From assembly GCF_947331445.1 (NCBI RefSeq), contig NZ_CAMZOG010000001.1, positions 51,681 to 115,680 of the forward strand: DNA of 64,000 bases. Reading direction: 5' to 3'. A program made the translations under genes and the position numbers. This document shows positions 28,284-36,942 of this stretch, in pieces; position 1 is the stretch's first letter, and each line of letters starts with the position of its first letter. The notes under the pieces are model-generated. The model was not told the origin of the DNA. It ran no database searches and saw only the letters and a program-made list of their open reading frames with translations. Source of the stretch: Parendozoicomonas sp. Alg238-R29. GTDB lineage: Bacteria > Pseudomonadota > Gammaproteobacteria > Pseudomonadales > Endozoicomonadaceae.

Positions 28284-29242
28284 ATGCACGAACAAAAGCA
28301 GCAGGTGTTGGTTTCTTTGTTGTCGTAATGCTGGTTCTTGGCATTGGCATGGTGATGATCGTCAATACCGGTAGCATTTTTGGTGAAGCTCGAATGCGTT
28401 ATGAGCTGGTTTACGATGCCTCGGTAAAGGGGCTCGAAACTGGATCGCCAGTCACCTTGAAAGGCGTTCAGATTGGTGAAGTTGTCAGTGTGAAAGCCCG
28501 ATTTTATAAAGGCTCTAACACTCCGCTGAATGCAGTTGTCATTGATGTTTATCCCGGTCGGGTTGAGTTTGATGATGACGATAATAGAGAAGGGTTGATA
28601 GAACTTCTGATCAGTGAAGGTCTTGGGGCCAAGCTGAAACTACAGAGTTTGCTCACTGGTCTTTTGTACATTGAAGTCGACTTTTATAACAGCGAGCCAC
28701 GTACAATTCTTGTTGATACCGAATTTCCCCAAATTCCCACCGTTCCCAGCGATATGGAAAAATTGAACGACTTCAGTGAGGTAGATCTGGTTGCTCTTGC
28801 GAAAGACTTTCAGCAAACCATGGCGAATATCCGTGAGTTCACCGACTCCAGTGATTTCAAAGAACTGCCCACTGAAATGAACAACATGGTGAAGAATCTG
28901 GGAATGCTGACAGGCGGCGATGATTTCCAACAACTTGCCAGCAATATGAATCGCACAATGACTGCGGTGGAACTTGCCTCAGGGAAAATGGGCAGTAATG
29001 CTGATTCTGCTGGTATAAGAATGGATGAAGCGATGGCCAGTATGGAAGAAACCATGGTCACTATGAGCGAAACAGCTGAAGCTATGAATGCTTATCTTCA
29101 GCCGGATTCGCCTGTTATCTACAAGCTGGGTGAGAGCCTCAACAGCCTTGACCGCGCCGCCCGTTCTGTTGAACAGTTAGCCACCATGTTAGAGCAACAG
29201 CCAAACTCTATCCTTGCAGGCCGAGCGAAGGTAAACCCATGA
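28280..29242 (+). CDS. MCE-domain lipid-binding protein (MlaD/PqiB-like)
   Basis: The 320-residue protein has an N-terminal membrane helix (about 8-30), one MCE domain (about 38-125; VTLKGVQIGEVVSVK, LLTGLLYIEVDF) and a long methionine-rich helical tail (about 170-310; MDEAMASMEETMVTMSETAE). Such tails form the periplasmic tunnel in MCE hexamers. It overlaps its neighbours by 4 bases on each side. Confidence 0.92.
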   Translation: MNARTKAAGVGFFVVVMLVLGIGMVMIVNTGSIFGEARMRYELVYDASVKGLETGSPVTLKGVQIGEVVSVKARFYKGSNTPLNAVVIDVYPGRVEFDDDDNREGLIELLISEGLGAKLKLQSLLTGLLYIEVDFYNSEPRTILVDTEFPQIPTVPSDMEKLNDFSEVDLVALAKDFQQTMANIREFTDSSDFKELPTEMNNMVKNLGMLTGGDDFQQLASNMNRTMTAVELASGKMGSNADSAGIRMDEAMASMEETMVTMSETAEAMNAYLQPDSPVIYKLGESLNSLDRAARSVEQLATMLEQQPNSILAGRAKVNP

Positions 29243-29811
29243 ACCGGATTTTTTACTGTTTAGTTCTGCTGACCGCTTTGGCTGGTTGCGCCTCTACGCA
29301 GACTTTTGATTATTATCGATTGAAGCCTGATGCAGTCGCCGGAAACTATAAAGTCGTTCAAAACGTTGGTGTTGCTCCCGTTATTATTCCGGGTTGGATG
29401 ACTTCTAACCTGATGAGTTGGAGTGATGGATACAAGATCCACCGCACTGATAACGATCGCTGGAGTTTCGATGTAAAAAGCCAGATTGAACATGTACTCA
29501 GCACAAACCTGAGCAGAGAATTATCTGGAAAACCAGTAAATGTTGGTCCATGGCTGGGAGGGAATCGTCCTGATCGAGCTGTGTTTGTAGAGATCACAGA
29601 TGTATCTCTTACTGGCGCAAACGTTGAAATGGCTGTGAATTGGCGTATTGAGAATAAAGAGCGGGAAACAATCTATCGACAGAATGAAGAGCCCTTCGTT
29701 GTTCTAGTAATGCACGATGGGACAAGAGAAGAAGCTTTTGTTCAGGGGCTGAGTTCTGCTCTTGTCCAGCTGAGTGAGCAGATTGCTGGCAAGTTAGCGG
29801 CTTATCAATAA
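29239..29811 (+). CDS. PqiC-like outer-membrane lipoprotein of the MCE transporter
   Basis: The 190-residue protein has a lipobox LAGC (Cys17) after a short signal peptide and then the ABC-type transport auxiliary lipoprotein fold seen in PqiC (DYYRL near the N-terminus, VGVAPVIIPGWM, conserved RWSFDVKSQIEHVL). It would receive lipid at the outer membrane from the MCE tunnel. Confidence 0.85.
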   Translation: MNRIFYCLVLLTALAGCASTQTFDYYRLKPDAVAGNYKVVQNVGVAPVIIPGWMTSNLMSWSDGYKIHRTDNDRWSFDVKSQIEHVLSTNLSRELSGKPVNVGPWLGGNRPDRAVFVEITDVSLTGANVEMAVNWRIENKERETIYRQNEEPFVVLVMHDGTREEAFVQGLSSALVQLSEQIAGKLAAYQ

Positions 29812-29894
29812 CTCTCAAAAAAATCGGAGCCACTGTGGACTCCGTAATATGGGGAGAGTGCGTAAATAATATGCTCTCCCTGCGTCGAGGAAAA

Positions 29895-29925
29895 TTAGAC
29901 CAAAGTGGGTGAGGCTTTGGTCTAA
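29895..29925 (-). terminator. terminator of the first NSS symporter gene
   Basis: A perfect 11-bp stem TTAGACCAAAG/CTTTGGTCTAA with 9-nt loop lies 9 bases after the minus-strand symporter stop and is followed by TTTTCC on that strand. A second stem GGGAGAG/CTCTCCC lies at 29852-29880. Confidence 0.7.
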
Positions 29926-29933
29926 ATCTGGTT

Positions 29934-31322
29934 TTAGATAAACACCATCAACATCATTACCGGGCAGATGAATTTCACGTACCAGGGCCAGATTTTCCAG
30001 AACAGCCCTTGTTCCAGTTCAGGATGGCCTTTCTTCAATTCTTTCAGCAGTCGGTCACGATGTAATACCCAAGTCAGCAGCAGGCCAAAGGCCATTGCCA
30101 GAATGGGCTGGGCATAAACTGTTGTCAGAGTAATTACGAATCCGAACAGTTCACCAAAATTCAAAATAATGATTGCAGAAATCAGAGCAATAATACTGCC
30201 GGTAACCAGTGCCATTTTAGGGCGTGGCTGATCGAGATATTCACAGGCAGTGTTAACGGGAGCTTCCAGCATGGAAATAGAGGAAGTGAGAGCTGCAATG
30301 GTCATAAGAGCAAAAAAGGCGACAGCAACAATAGAACCAATGCTACCCATGTTATTAAACAAGGCTGGAAGAACTGTAAATACCAGAGTGTCGGAAGACA
30401 GCAAGGTGCCGTCGTTACCATAAATAGCAACACCGTTTGCCTGAGCAACAGTCATAGCAGGCAGAATCAACAAACCAGCCAGTACTGCAACACTGGTATC
30501 CAGTGTGGCGACAATGCCAGCAGTTTTAGGCAGGTTTTCTTTTTCGGAAAGGTAGCTGCCATAAGCCATTATGGCGCAGGTACCAATAGACAGAGAGAAG
30601 AATGCCTGCCCCATCGCGCTGACTAACAATGAAGGCTCGAGAATTCGGCTGAAGTCTGGCACCAGGTACATTTTCAAACCAACCTCAGCACCGGGCAAAG
30701 TCACAATGTAACCAGCGAGTGCAATAAGCAGAATGAACAACATGGGCATTAATTTTTTAGACCACGCCTCAATGCCATTACTTACGCCATTTTTAACGAT
30801 ATAGGTTGTCAGCAGAATGAAAACGGCCATCATGGTCATGTTTCGAGCTGTGGAGAAGTTAATCAGCCAGTCTGCTACTTCTGGCATTCCGGCCATACGG
30901 GCCAGAGGTTCTATCATAAAGGCGATTAACCAACCGGCAATGATTGCGTAGAAGCTCAAAATCAGCGAAAGAGTAGTGATACCGGCAATGCCTGCGAGAA
31001 TACCCGACTTTCTCCAAAGAGGTTTCTCTGAGAGAGAAGATAGGGCGGCAATAGGGTTCTTTTTCGCCAGACGGCCAATAGTTAGTTCGGCAACCAGCAT
31101 AGGGTAAGCCAGAACAACGACCATGATCAGGTAAACCAGCAAAAATGCTGCGCCGCCGTTTTGAGCGGCCTGAGTTGGAAAACCCCAAATGTTTCCCAGG
31201 CCAACTGCAGAGCCTGCCGCGGCCATAACAAAACCCATACGGGATGAGAATCCGGAACGAGACGAGGCTTCCCCGGCCGAGATGTCAGAGGGAGCGGTTG
31301 TTGTCGATTGTATTGATGTCAT
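29934..31322 (-). CDS. sodium-dependent SLC6/NSS family transporter
   Basis: About 462 residues from the ATG at 31320-31322, chosen over the ATG at 31337 because AGGAG lies 7 bases upstream. It has 11 membrane segments and the NSS signatures GSAVGLGNIWGFPTQAAQNGG (helix 1, sodium and substrate site; written here only as landmark) and ALTSSISMLEAP in helix 8. It imports an amino acid or related amine with sodium. It is a close paralogue of the next gene (same order, 29.9-33.0 kb). Confidence 0.93.
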   Translation of the reverse strand: MTSIQSTTTAPSDISAGEASSRSGFSSRMGFVMAAAGSAVGLGNIWGFPTQAAQNGGAAFLLVYLIMVVVLAYPMLVAELTIGRLAKKNPIAALSSLSEKPLWRKSGILAGIAGITTLSLILSFYAIIAGWLIAFMIEPLARMAGMPEVADWLINFSTARNMTMMAVFILLTTYIVKNGVSNGIEAWSKKLMPMLFILLIALAGYIVTLPGAEVGLKMYLVPDFSRILEPSLLVSAMGQAFFSLSIGTCAIMAYGSYLSEKENLPKTAGIVATLDTSVAVLAGLLILPAMTVAQANGVAIYGNDGTLLSSDTLVFTVLPALFNNMGSIGSIVAVAFFALMTIAALTSSISMLEAPVNTACEYLDQPRPKMALVTGSIIALISAIIILNFGELFGFVITLTTVYAQPILAMAFGLLLTWVLHRDRLLKELKKGHPELEQGLFWKIWPWYVKFICPVMMLMVFI

Positions 31323-31646
31323 GTACTTCTCCTGCATGACTGTTCTTGTAAGAGCAGGCCTGTAAGAGAGAGGAGGAGGGAGAGTTCTTATAATAGATTT
31401 CTTCCGACCGTCTTACAGGTCGGCATATAGAGCCAACCCGGCTAGATAAAGTAAGCCAGGTAATCGTTAAATCGTGCACTGCTAACAACCGCAAAATACG
31501 GTTGTTCAGAGTTGGCTAAGAGTTGGCTAAGAGTTGGCTATCTGTAGAGCAGACGTCAGCATGCAATACTCGATTTACTAGTTAAAAAGGTGAGTCGGCA
31601 ATCTACCAGTTAATGCTACAAAAAATCTCTCAGGGGTAATGCCTGT
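31323..31646 (-). other. 324-base leader region between the two NSS genes
   Basis: No gene is visible. Reading towards the first symporter it holds three 11-bp direct repeats (31509-31540), a CCGACC/GGTCGG hairpin (31404-31423) and a purine-rich run near the ribosome-binding site. This suggests the first symporter has its own regulated promoter. Confidence 0.5.
31509..31540. repeat. triple 11-bp direct repeat
   Basis: GAGTTGGCTAA occurs three times head to tail (31509-31519, 31520-31530, 31531-31540 without the last base). The spacing of about one helical turn fits stacked binding sites on one face, or a slippage product. Confidence 0.85.
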
Positions 31647-33023
31647 TTACGACTGGTGTTGCAGGATAAAGATCGAAGTAATCATGATTGGGCAGATGAT
31701 TTTTATGTACCAGGGCCAAACTTTCCAGAACAGACTTTTTTCAGCCTCCGGCCAGCCTTTGCGAATCTCCTGAAGCTTTCTGTTTCTTCCCATCAACCAG
31801 CCCGCAAAAAGACAAAACAGAAGACCATCAATTGGTTGTGCGTAACCTGTTGTAAGGGAAACCACTGCGCCAAACAGCGGGTCAAATTTTGCGATCACGA
31901 TCGCCACAATGGCGAGCACTCCAATGCACACAATAAGGCTGGCTCTTTTGCGTGATAAACCGGCTCTTTCGGTCAGGCAGGCAACGGGCACTTCCAGCAT
32001 CGAGATTGATGATGTGAGTGCAGCGATAGACATCAGAGAGAAAAAAGCCAAAGCAATAGGAATGCCCATAACGCCAAGGTTGTTAAAAAGTGCCGGAAGA
32101 ACCTCGAAAACCAGAGTGTCGTTGTTAGCAAGATGTCCATCGGGCAGATAGATGGAAACCCCAAGATTCATTGCCACGAACAGGGCGGGGATGATCAGCA
32201 GGCCAGCCAGGAACGCAATTCCGGTATCCAGCAGGCAAACCTGAAGTGCAACATTGGGAAGGTTGGCATTGCGTTTCAGGTAAGAGCCATAAACCATCAT
32301 GGCACCTACCCCGAGAGACATTGAGAAGAAGGATTGTCCCAGCGCATTCATTATCAGTGTTTCATTGATCCGGCTGAAATCTGGAATCAGATAGTGGTGT
32401 ACCCCTTCTATGGCGCCTTCCTGAGTCATAACTGTAAAAATTAAACCGACGAGAAGCAGAACCAGAAGGGGCATGAGCCGGGCAGACCAGCGCTCAATCC
32501 CTTTTTGCACGCCACCGTTGACTATTCCCAGTGTCAGAGCAATGAAAATAATGGCAAGCAGCAGGTTTCGGGTGGGGGAGAACGTTTGCAACCAGGATGC
32601 TGCAGAAGGCATACCGGTTGTTTCAAAAAGAGGTGCCAGGGTAAAGCCAGCCAGCCAGCCGCCAACGATGCTGTAAAAACTGAAGATCAGGCAGATCATC
32701 AGAACAGCAACAATGCCGGTGAGTTTTGTAACTGTGCGCCAGGCAGGATTTTGTGGAACAGATTCCAGTGCTGTAACCGGGTTGCTCTGGCCATAACGGC
32801 CAATCATCAACTCTGCCACAAGGGCGGGATAGGCGAGCAAGAGAGATAAAACCAAGTACACCAGAACAAAGGCGGCGCCACCATTTTCAGCCACCTGAGC
32901 CGGGAAACTCCAGATATTGCCAAGGCCAACGGCAGAGCCAGCGGCAGCCAGAACAAAACCAATACGTGTACTGAATCCAAAACGGGGTAGCGAAGCAGTT
33001 TGTTCTGGCGAATCTGATGGCAT
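31647..33023 (-). CDS. sodium-dependent SLC6/NSS family transporter, second copy
   Basis: The 458-residue protein has the same 11-helix layout and motifs as its neighbour (GSAVGLGNIWSFPAQVAENG, ALTSSISMLEVP), but with diverged loops and C-terminus. Tandem NSS paralogues usually differ in substrate. A role in uptake of host-derived amino acids or osmolytes is inference. The start ATG is at 33021-33023. Confidence 0.93.
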   Translation of the reverse strand: MPSDSPEQTASLPRFGFSTRIGFVLAAAGSAVGLGNIWSFPAQVAENGGAAFVLVYLVLSLLLAYPALVAELMIGRYGQSNPVTALESVPQNPAWRTVTKLTGIVAVLMICLIFSFYSIVGGWLAGFTLAPLFETTGMPSAASWLQTFSPTRNLLLAIIFIALTLGIVNGGVQKGIERWSARLMPLLVLLLVGLIFTVMTQEGAIEGVHHYLIPDFSRINETLIMNALGQSFFSMSLGVGAMMVYGSYLKRNANLPNVALQVCLLDTGIAFLAGLLIIPALFVAMNLGVSIYLPDGHLANNDTLVFEVLPALFNNLGVMGIPIALAFFSLMSIAALTSSISMLEVPVACLTERAGLSRKRASLIVCIGVLAIVAIVIAKFDPLFGAVVSLTTGYAQPIDGLLFCLFAGWLMGRNRKLQEIRKGWPEAEKSLFWKVWPWYIKIICPIMITSIFILQHQS

Positions 33024-33105
33024 AAATGTTTCTCAAATAGTACAGATATTGGGAAACAGTCTAGCTGTACCAAGGGCTCCCCGCCTGCAGCAGGCAGGGG
33101 GAAAC

Positions 33106-33137
33106 ACTTACAGTCTAAAGAACTTACAGTCTAAAGA
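33106..33137. repeat. 16-bp perfect tandem duplication over the chrR stop codon
   Basis: ACTTACAGTCTAAAGA is repeated exactly at 33106-33121 and 33122-33137. On the minus strand the first copy read contains the stop of the anti-sigma gene, so the second copy is outside the coding region. A GC-rich hairpin (about 33079-33100) follows and may act as terminator. Confidence 0.85.
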
Positions 33138-33780
33138 ATGGTTGCAGAAGTCTTGGAACCAGCTTGGTGAACTTCAACGGAGCATCTGTTGCAATCAGAC
33201 AGATACAATCTTCGTGAGTATCTGTGGCTGGCTGGTGTTGGATCTCAGGGTCTAAATCAGCAACATCCCCTACGCCAAAGCGCCCCAGCTCATCACTATA
33301 TGAACCTTTCAAAACCATGGTCAGTTCTGATCCGGTATGGCTATGAATGGGCATGCTGGTACCTGATGCGATTCTCAGCAGTCTTAATTGCCCCTGGGTT
33401 GAGGGAATAATGAACTGCTTCATCCCTGGAACCATTGCTTTCCAGCGCAGGCTGTCGAAACTCGTTCCCAGGTAAGAACGCAAGGGCAGGGGGATATCTC
33501 CGTTAGCTTCTCGAGGTTCAACTGCCTTCTCAGTATCTGGTGTGTCTGGTTCTACGGAGTCCAACAGGTCGAGCATTTTGGCACGAGCATCTTTAGACAG
33601 CTCTGCATCTGGCTGCTGTTCCATCAGAAAACGCCCTAGCTGTTCTGCTTCTGCTACAGCTTCCTGGCATTGTTCACACACGGAAACATGGCATGCCACA
33701 ACCGTTGCAATGGCATCAGGAAGGCTACCTGCGGCATAGCTCATCAGGGTGCTGGCATCTGGGTGATGATGGGGAGTCAT
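33124..33780 (-). CDS. chrR: ChrR-type zinc anti-sigma factor with cupin domain
   Basis: The 218-residue protein has an N-terminal zinc anti-sigma domain (about 1-85; HVSVCEQC gives His and two Cys ligands, with a His-rich start) and a C-terminal cupin (about 110-200; PIHSHTGSELTMVLKGSYSD). In Rhodobacter ChrR holds the ECF sigma factor RpoE until singlet oxygen triggers release through the cupin domain. Its start overlaps the sigma stop by 4 bases, as in known rpoE-chrR pairs. Confidence 0.92.
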   Translation of the reverse strand: MTPHHHPDASTLMSYAAGSLPDAIATVVACHVSVCEQCQEAVAEAEQLGRFLMEQQPDAELSKDARAKMLDLLDSVEPDTPDTEKAVEPREANGDIPLPLRSYLGTSFDSLRWKAMVPGMKQFIIPSTQGQLRLLRIASGTSMPIHSHTGSELTMVLKGSYSDELGRFGVGDVADLDPEIQHQPATDTHEDCICLIATDAPLKFTKLVPRLLQPFFRL

Positions 33781-34361
33781 AGTCCTCCTCCTGTGTATTT
33801 CCGAAGTTTCTCAAAAGCCAATCGCAATCCTGACTTCACACTGCCTAAAGGAATTTCGCATTCATCAGCGATTTCTTTGTGGGTTTTTCCTTCGTAATAC
33901 ACTTTGTAAACCAATTGAGCCTGTGATTGCGGTAGTGACGTGATGGCATTTTTCAATATTTTGCCATCAGCGAAAGCAAGGCTGGGAGTGAAAGCTGGGT
34001 CTGGATAGTTATCGATGGGGGACAGTAAGTGAGATTTATCCTTTCTCATTCGATCTATCCATAGGTTCCTGGTGATACGGAATATCCAGGTAGAAGCGGT
34101 CGCTTTATCCGGATTAAAAGTGCCGCAGTGTTTCCACACGGCCAGCATGGCTTCCTGGACCAGCTCTTCGGCTTGCTCGCTGTGAGCACCATGACTCATC
34201 AGGTGGCTTTTCAGGCGAGGGGCGAAATGGTCATAAATTGGCAGAAACAGTTGTTTGTCACGGTATTTGCCAAGGTTGACCAGCTTTTGCTCCAAGTCTT
34301 CTGAATCTAGAAGTGCGCTGTTTCTGGGTTTCATATTTTTATAGTTAAGTGCCAAGTGCAT
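33777..34361 (-). CDS. rpoE: ECF sigma factor, RpoE/ECF11-like partner of ChrR
   Basis: The 194-residue protein has region 2 (about 35-100; EELVQEAMLAVWKH, TASTWIFRITRNLWIDRMRK) and region 4 (about 130-185; THKEIADECEIPLGSVKSGLRLAFEKL). Start is ATG 34361, or the in-frame ATG nine codons on. It faces away from an amine oxidase remnant; in other bacteria such an FAD oxidoreductase belongs to the ChrR/RpoE regulon with photolyase and cyclopropane synthase genes. Confidence 0.93.
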   Translation of the reverse strand: MHLALNYKNMKPRNSALLDSEDLEQKLVNLGKYRDKQLFLPIYDHFAPRLKSHLMSHGAHSEQAEELVQEAMLAVWKHCGTFNPDKATASTWIFRITRNLWIDRMRKDKSHLLSPIDNYPDPAFTPSLAFADGKILKNAITSLPQSQAQLVYKVYYEGKTHKEIADECEIPLGSVKSGLRLAFEKLRKYTGGGL

Positions 34362-34394
34362 AACAGGTAAACAGCCGATAGATATTTAATGCTG

Positions 34395-34422
34395 TATACG
34401 GCTATTAAAAGCAACCGAATCA
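34395..34422 (-). promoter_or_regulatory. candidate ECF-type autoregulated promoter
   Basis: On the minus strand TGATTC (34417-34422) is followed after 16 bases by CGTATA (34395-34400). This resembles the TGATCC/CGTA-like pattern described for ECF11 promoters and lies 34 bases before the sigma gene. Confidence 0.5.
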
Positions 34423-34484
34423 TGATCTGAAACTGAAAAACTCTCGTAAAAGCAAGGCAATCACATATTGAACGGATAATAAAA

Positions 34485-34827
34485 ATGGAAGGCAGAGGCG
34501 TGAATGTTGCGGTGGTTGGCTCTGGTATTTGTTGGCTCTGGTATTTCCTGCCATGGCTGCTTTCACGTCAACACAAAGTTACCCTCTACGAAAAAGATGA
34601 TCGTTTTGGTGGACACAGTCATACGGCCACTGTTCAAGGGAAATCATCGTCAGTCGCCAAAACAGATATGTCATTTGCCGTATCAATTAGTAACGGTAAA
34701 ACAGAATATGCCGGCACAGCCTTCAATGGCTTGTTCGCCCAGAGAGGAAATGTTTTTAACCTACCTTTCTGGAGAACGCCCTAAGGCAGGCTTACGTTTT
34801 TCTTTAGTAAAGAAGCGGGCGGGTTAG
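34485..34827 (+). pseudogene. degraded FAD/NAD(P)-binding amine oxidase gene
   Basis: The reading frame from 34485 gives VNVAVVGSGI, then an abnormal CWLWYFLPW insertion, then WLLSRQHKVTLYEKDDRFGG and HSHTATV. This matches the N-terminus of flavin amine oxidases found beside rpoE-chrR, but the GxGxxG dinucleotide loop is destroyed by a 16-bp tandem duplication (34515-34546). After SSVAKTD the sequence jumps to MSFAVSISNGKTEYAGTAF and NGLFAQRGN, which lie much further on in intact relatives, so an internal deletion is likely. The protein ends after 99 residues; intact relatives are over 400. Probably no product. Confidence 0.8.
34515..34546 (+). repeat. 16-bp tandem duplication inside the amine oxidase remnant
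   Basis: GTTGGCTCTGGTATTT is repeated exactly at 34515-34530 and 34531-34546. It shifts the frame within the nucleotide-binding loop. Confidence 0.9.
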
Positions 34828-34844
34828 AGAAAACCTGCCCGCTT
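34813..34844 (-). terminator. terminator after the metal-dependent hydrolase gene
   Basis: A 13-bp stem (34813-34825 with 34832-34844, one G-U pair) and 6-nt loop is followed on the minus strand by CTTTAC. It lies 21 bases after the hydrolase stop. Confidence 0.6.
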
Positions 34845-34865
34845 AGTGAATCTGAGTCTTCCTGA

Positions 34866-35738
34866 TCAGGAAGTCGTTGGCTGTGGATTCTTCTTGCGCA
34901 GGTAGCGGTCGCCAAATTTCTTTTTCCAGCCGCCTACCAGTGAACTATTGTCCTGCTGCCACGGGTGAAAACCAGAGCGGTAGTAATCGATGTAATCCCG
35001 AAATACCTGACGAATAATACCTCCTTTGCCCAGCAAGAAATGGTAGCCGGTTTTCCAGGTTTGCCACTTCCATAAAACCTTGTCCCTAGCCAGGAAGTGG
35101 CAAACGTGGCGGGCAATCATGTAAGAAAAGTGAATAGTGGTCTGAATCATCATCAGATTACGGGTGATGTACCAGCCGCCAATCTCGTTATAAACGTCAA
35201 AGCACACCGCTTTATGTTCGGTCTCTTCAATAGCATGCCAGTGCCAGAGTGCCTGCATGTTCTTCGGGGCATTTCCCAGCCAACGATCAGGTTCTTCCAT
35301 CATACCGTTGGCAAGAATAGCGGTGAAATGTTCAACAGCGCAGGTTGTCGCCAACTGCTGTTTTTTGGTCATGGTTTTATTGCCAAGGCGAGTCCACCAA
35401 TCCTGGTGGCGTGCCAGCATATCAATATCGTAACCCTGCCCTTTTAACAGCTGGTTATATTTGTCATGCTCATTGCCGTGAATGGCTTCCTGGGCAATGA
35501 AGCCTTTTACTTCTTCCTGAAGTTTTGGATTATCAATCTGATCCATAACAGCACGGACGGAATCAATAAAAAAACGTTCCCCTTGTGGGAACAGTGTTGA
35601 AAGCCCATTAAAAAAATGTGTAATGAACGGATCACCACCATGCCAGTAACGATCGATATCATTCAGGTCGAACTGAACATGGCGGGGCTTTACATCAACC
35701 CCAGCTGGTCTTTCTACCTGATTCTTCACGTGGTTCAT
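34866..35738 (-). CDS. predicted metal-dependent hydrolase (PF10118-type, di-iron-like)
   Basis: The 290-residue protein matches the Metal_hydrol family: PRHVQFDLNDIDRYWHGGDP at the start and ferritin-like ligand motifs FIAQEAIHGNEHDKYN, AVEHFTAIL and WHAIEETEHKAVCFDVY. The family is uncharacterised but common near fatty-acid and AraC regulator genes. The AraC-type regulator is divergent across a 154-base spacer and a thioesterase follows it, hinting at a lipid-related function. The link is inference. Confidence 0.83.
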   Translation of the reverse strand: MNHVKNQVERPAGVDVKPRHVQFDLNDIDRYWHGGDPFITHFFNGLSTLFPQGERFFIDSVRAVMDQIDNPKLQEEVKGFIAQEAIHGNEHDKYNQLLKGQGYDIDMLARHQDWWTRLGNKTMTKKQQLATTCAVEHFTAILANGMMEEPDRWLGNAPKNMQALWHWHAIEETEHKAVCFDVYNEIGGWYITRNLMMIQTTIHFSYMIARHVCHFLARDKVLWKWQTWKTGYHFLLGKGGIIRQVFRDYIDYYRSGFHPWQQDNSSLVGGWKKKFGDRYLRKKNPQPTTS

Positions 35739-35892
35739 TATTATATTTATTCCGTCGTTTGTGTGAGTATGATAACCAGACAGGGTGTGATAGAAATGAA
35801 GAGAGTTCCGGATTTTATGTGGAACAATAGTCCATTAAGTCGTTTGATTCTGTAGTGGCATATTTGACGGAGTGAGGTGTTAATAGGGCGCT

Positions 35893-36918
35893 ATGAAAAA
35901 TATAAAAAAAAATATAGCTCTGCCTATCGTTTACATCCGCCACCTGATGGCGCTGATGTCTGAATATGGGTTTGATAAAAATACTCTTCTGAGGGGGGCT
36001 GGTATTCAGTTTTCAGAGCTTGAATTGGATGATGGCTCAATTGATTTTGAACGTTGTGACAAGCTGATCACCCTGTGTCAGCAGTCCGGTATTGATGGTC
36101 TGGGCTGGAAACTTGGTATGCGCCTGAACCTTCCCAGTCATGGCATTCTTGCTACTGCCGCAATGGCCAGTCGTTATATTGGCGAAATGATCAGTATGTC
36201 GGTTCGTTATCTGGGAACACGTTTTCCGTTGATGGTTATGTCACTGGAAGTGGATGGAGATACAGCCATTCTCCAGTTTGATGAAGCGCTGGATCTTGGA
36301 GATAATCGTCGCTTTTACGTGGAAGCTTTTATCGGCTCCCAGCAGGTTATGAAAATGTACACCTTTGGTCCCCAGGCTTCTGCCGGACATACCCTGCAGC
36401 TGGCTATGGATAAGGTGGATTATTACGATGACTTTGACTTTGCCGATACCACTGTCACCTATGGGCATGCTGCTCACCAATACCGTTTCCCTGCCCACTA
36501 TATATCCACACCCATGCCTATGGCGGACGATATTGCCCGGGAAGTTGCCGAGCGCCAGTGTCAGAAAATGCTGGCTGATATGAAGGTAGAGACTGGCCTG
36601 CTTGGTCGGGTGCTTGCCCATATTCGCAGCAGGGAAGGTGTTATTCCTTCTTTGGAGCAGACTGCAGATTATCTCTCTATTTCTCCCCGAACTTTGCGTC
36701 GTCAGCTGCAGGAATTGGATATAACCTATCGCACCCTGGTGAACCGCGAACGTAAACGGCTGGCATTGCATTATCTGCGTAACACCCGTTTAACCGTTGA
36801 AGAAATTGCCGAGCGTTTGGATTATAACGATCCTAGTAATTTTGGCCGTGCCTTCCGAAAATGGACGGGACATTCCCCCGGATTTTACCGACAAACAACA
36901 GAAGAAGTGGGAGCCTGA
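35893..36918 (+). CDS. AraC-family transcriptional regulator
   Basis: The 341-residue regulator has an N-terminal Arabinose_bd-like sensor domain (about 20-205) and a C-terminal double helix-turn-helix (about 240-335; PSLEQTADYLSISPRTLRR, LTVEEIAERLDYNDPSNFGR). This OruR/GbuR-type layout often controls fatty acid or amino acid catabolism. It is divergent from the metal-dependent hydrolase, a likely target, and 24 bases before a thioesterase. Confidence 0.9.
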   Translation: MKNIKKNIALPIVYIRHLMALMSEYGFDKNTLLRGAGIQFSELELDDGSIDFERCDKLITLCQQSGIDGLGWKLGMRLNLPSHGILATAAMASRYIGEMISMSVRYLGTRFPLMVMSLEVDGDTAILQFDEALDLGDNRRFYVEAFIGSQQVMKMYTFGPQASAGHTLQLAMDKVDYYDDFDFADTTVTYGHAAHQYRFPAHYISTPMPMADDIAREVAERQCQKMLADMKVETGLLGRVLAHIRSREGVIPSLEQTADYLSISPRTLRRQLQELDITYRTLVNRERKRLALHYLRNTRLTVEEIAERLDYNDPSNFGRAFRKWTGHSPGFYRQTTEEVGA

Positions 36919-36942
36919 GATTTCAGTCTCTAATAAATAACG

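Noticed and set aside
31509..31540. Possible CRISPR-like direct repeats
   Set aside because: The three copies are contiguous with no spacers and only 11 bp long.
31624..31646. CTCTCAGG resembling the 3' part of a glycine riboswitch near amino-acid transporters
   Set aside because: It is on the plus strand downstream of both minus-strand genes, and the rest of the aptamer core is absent.
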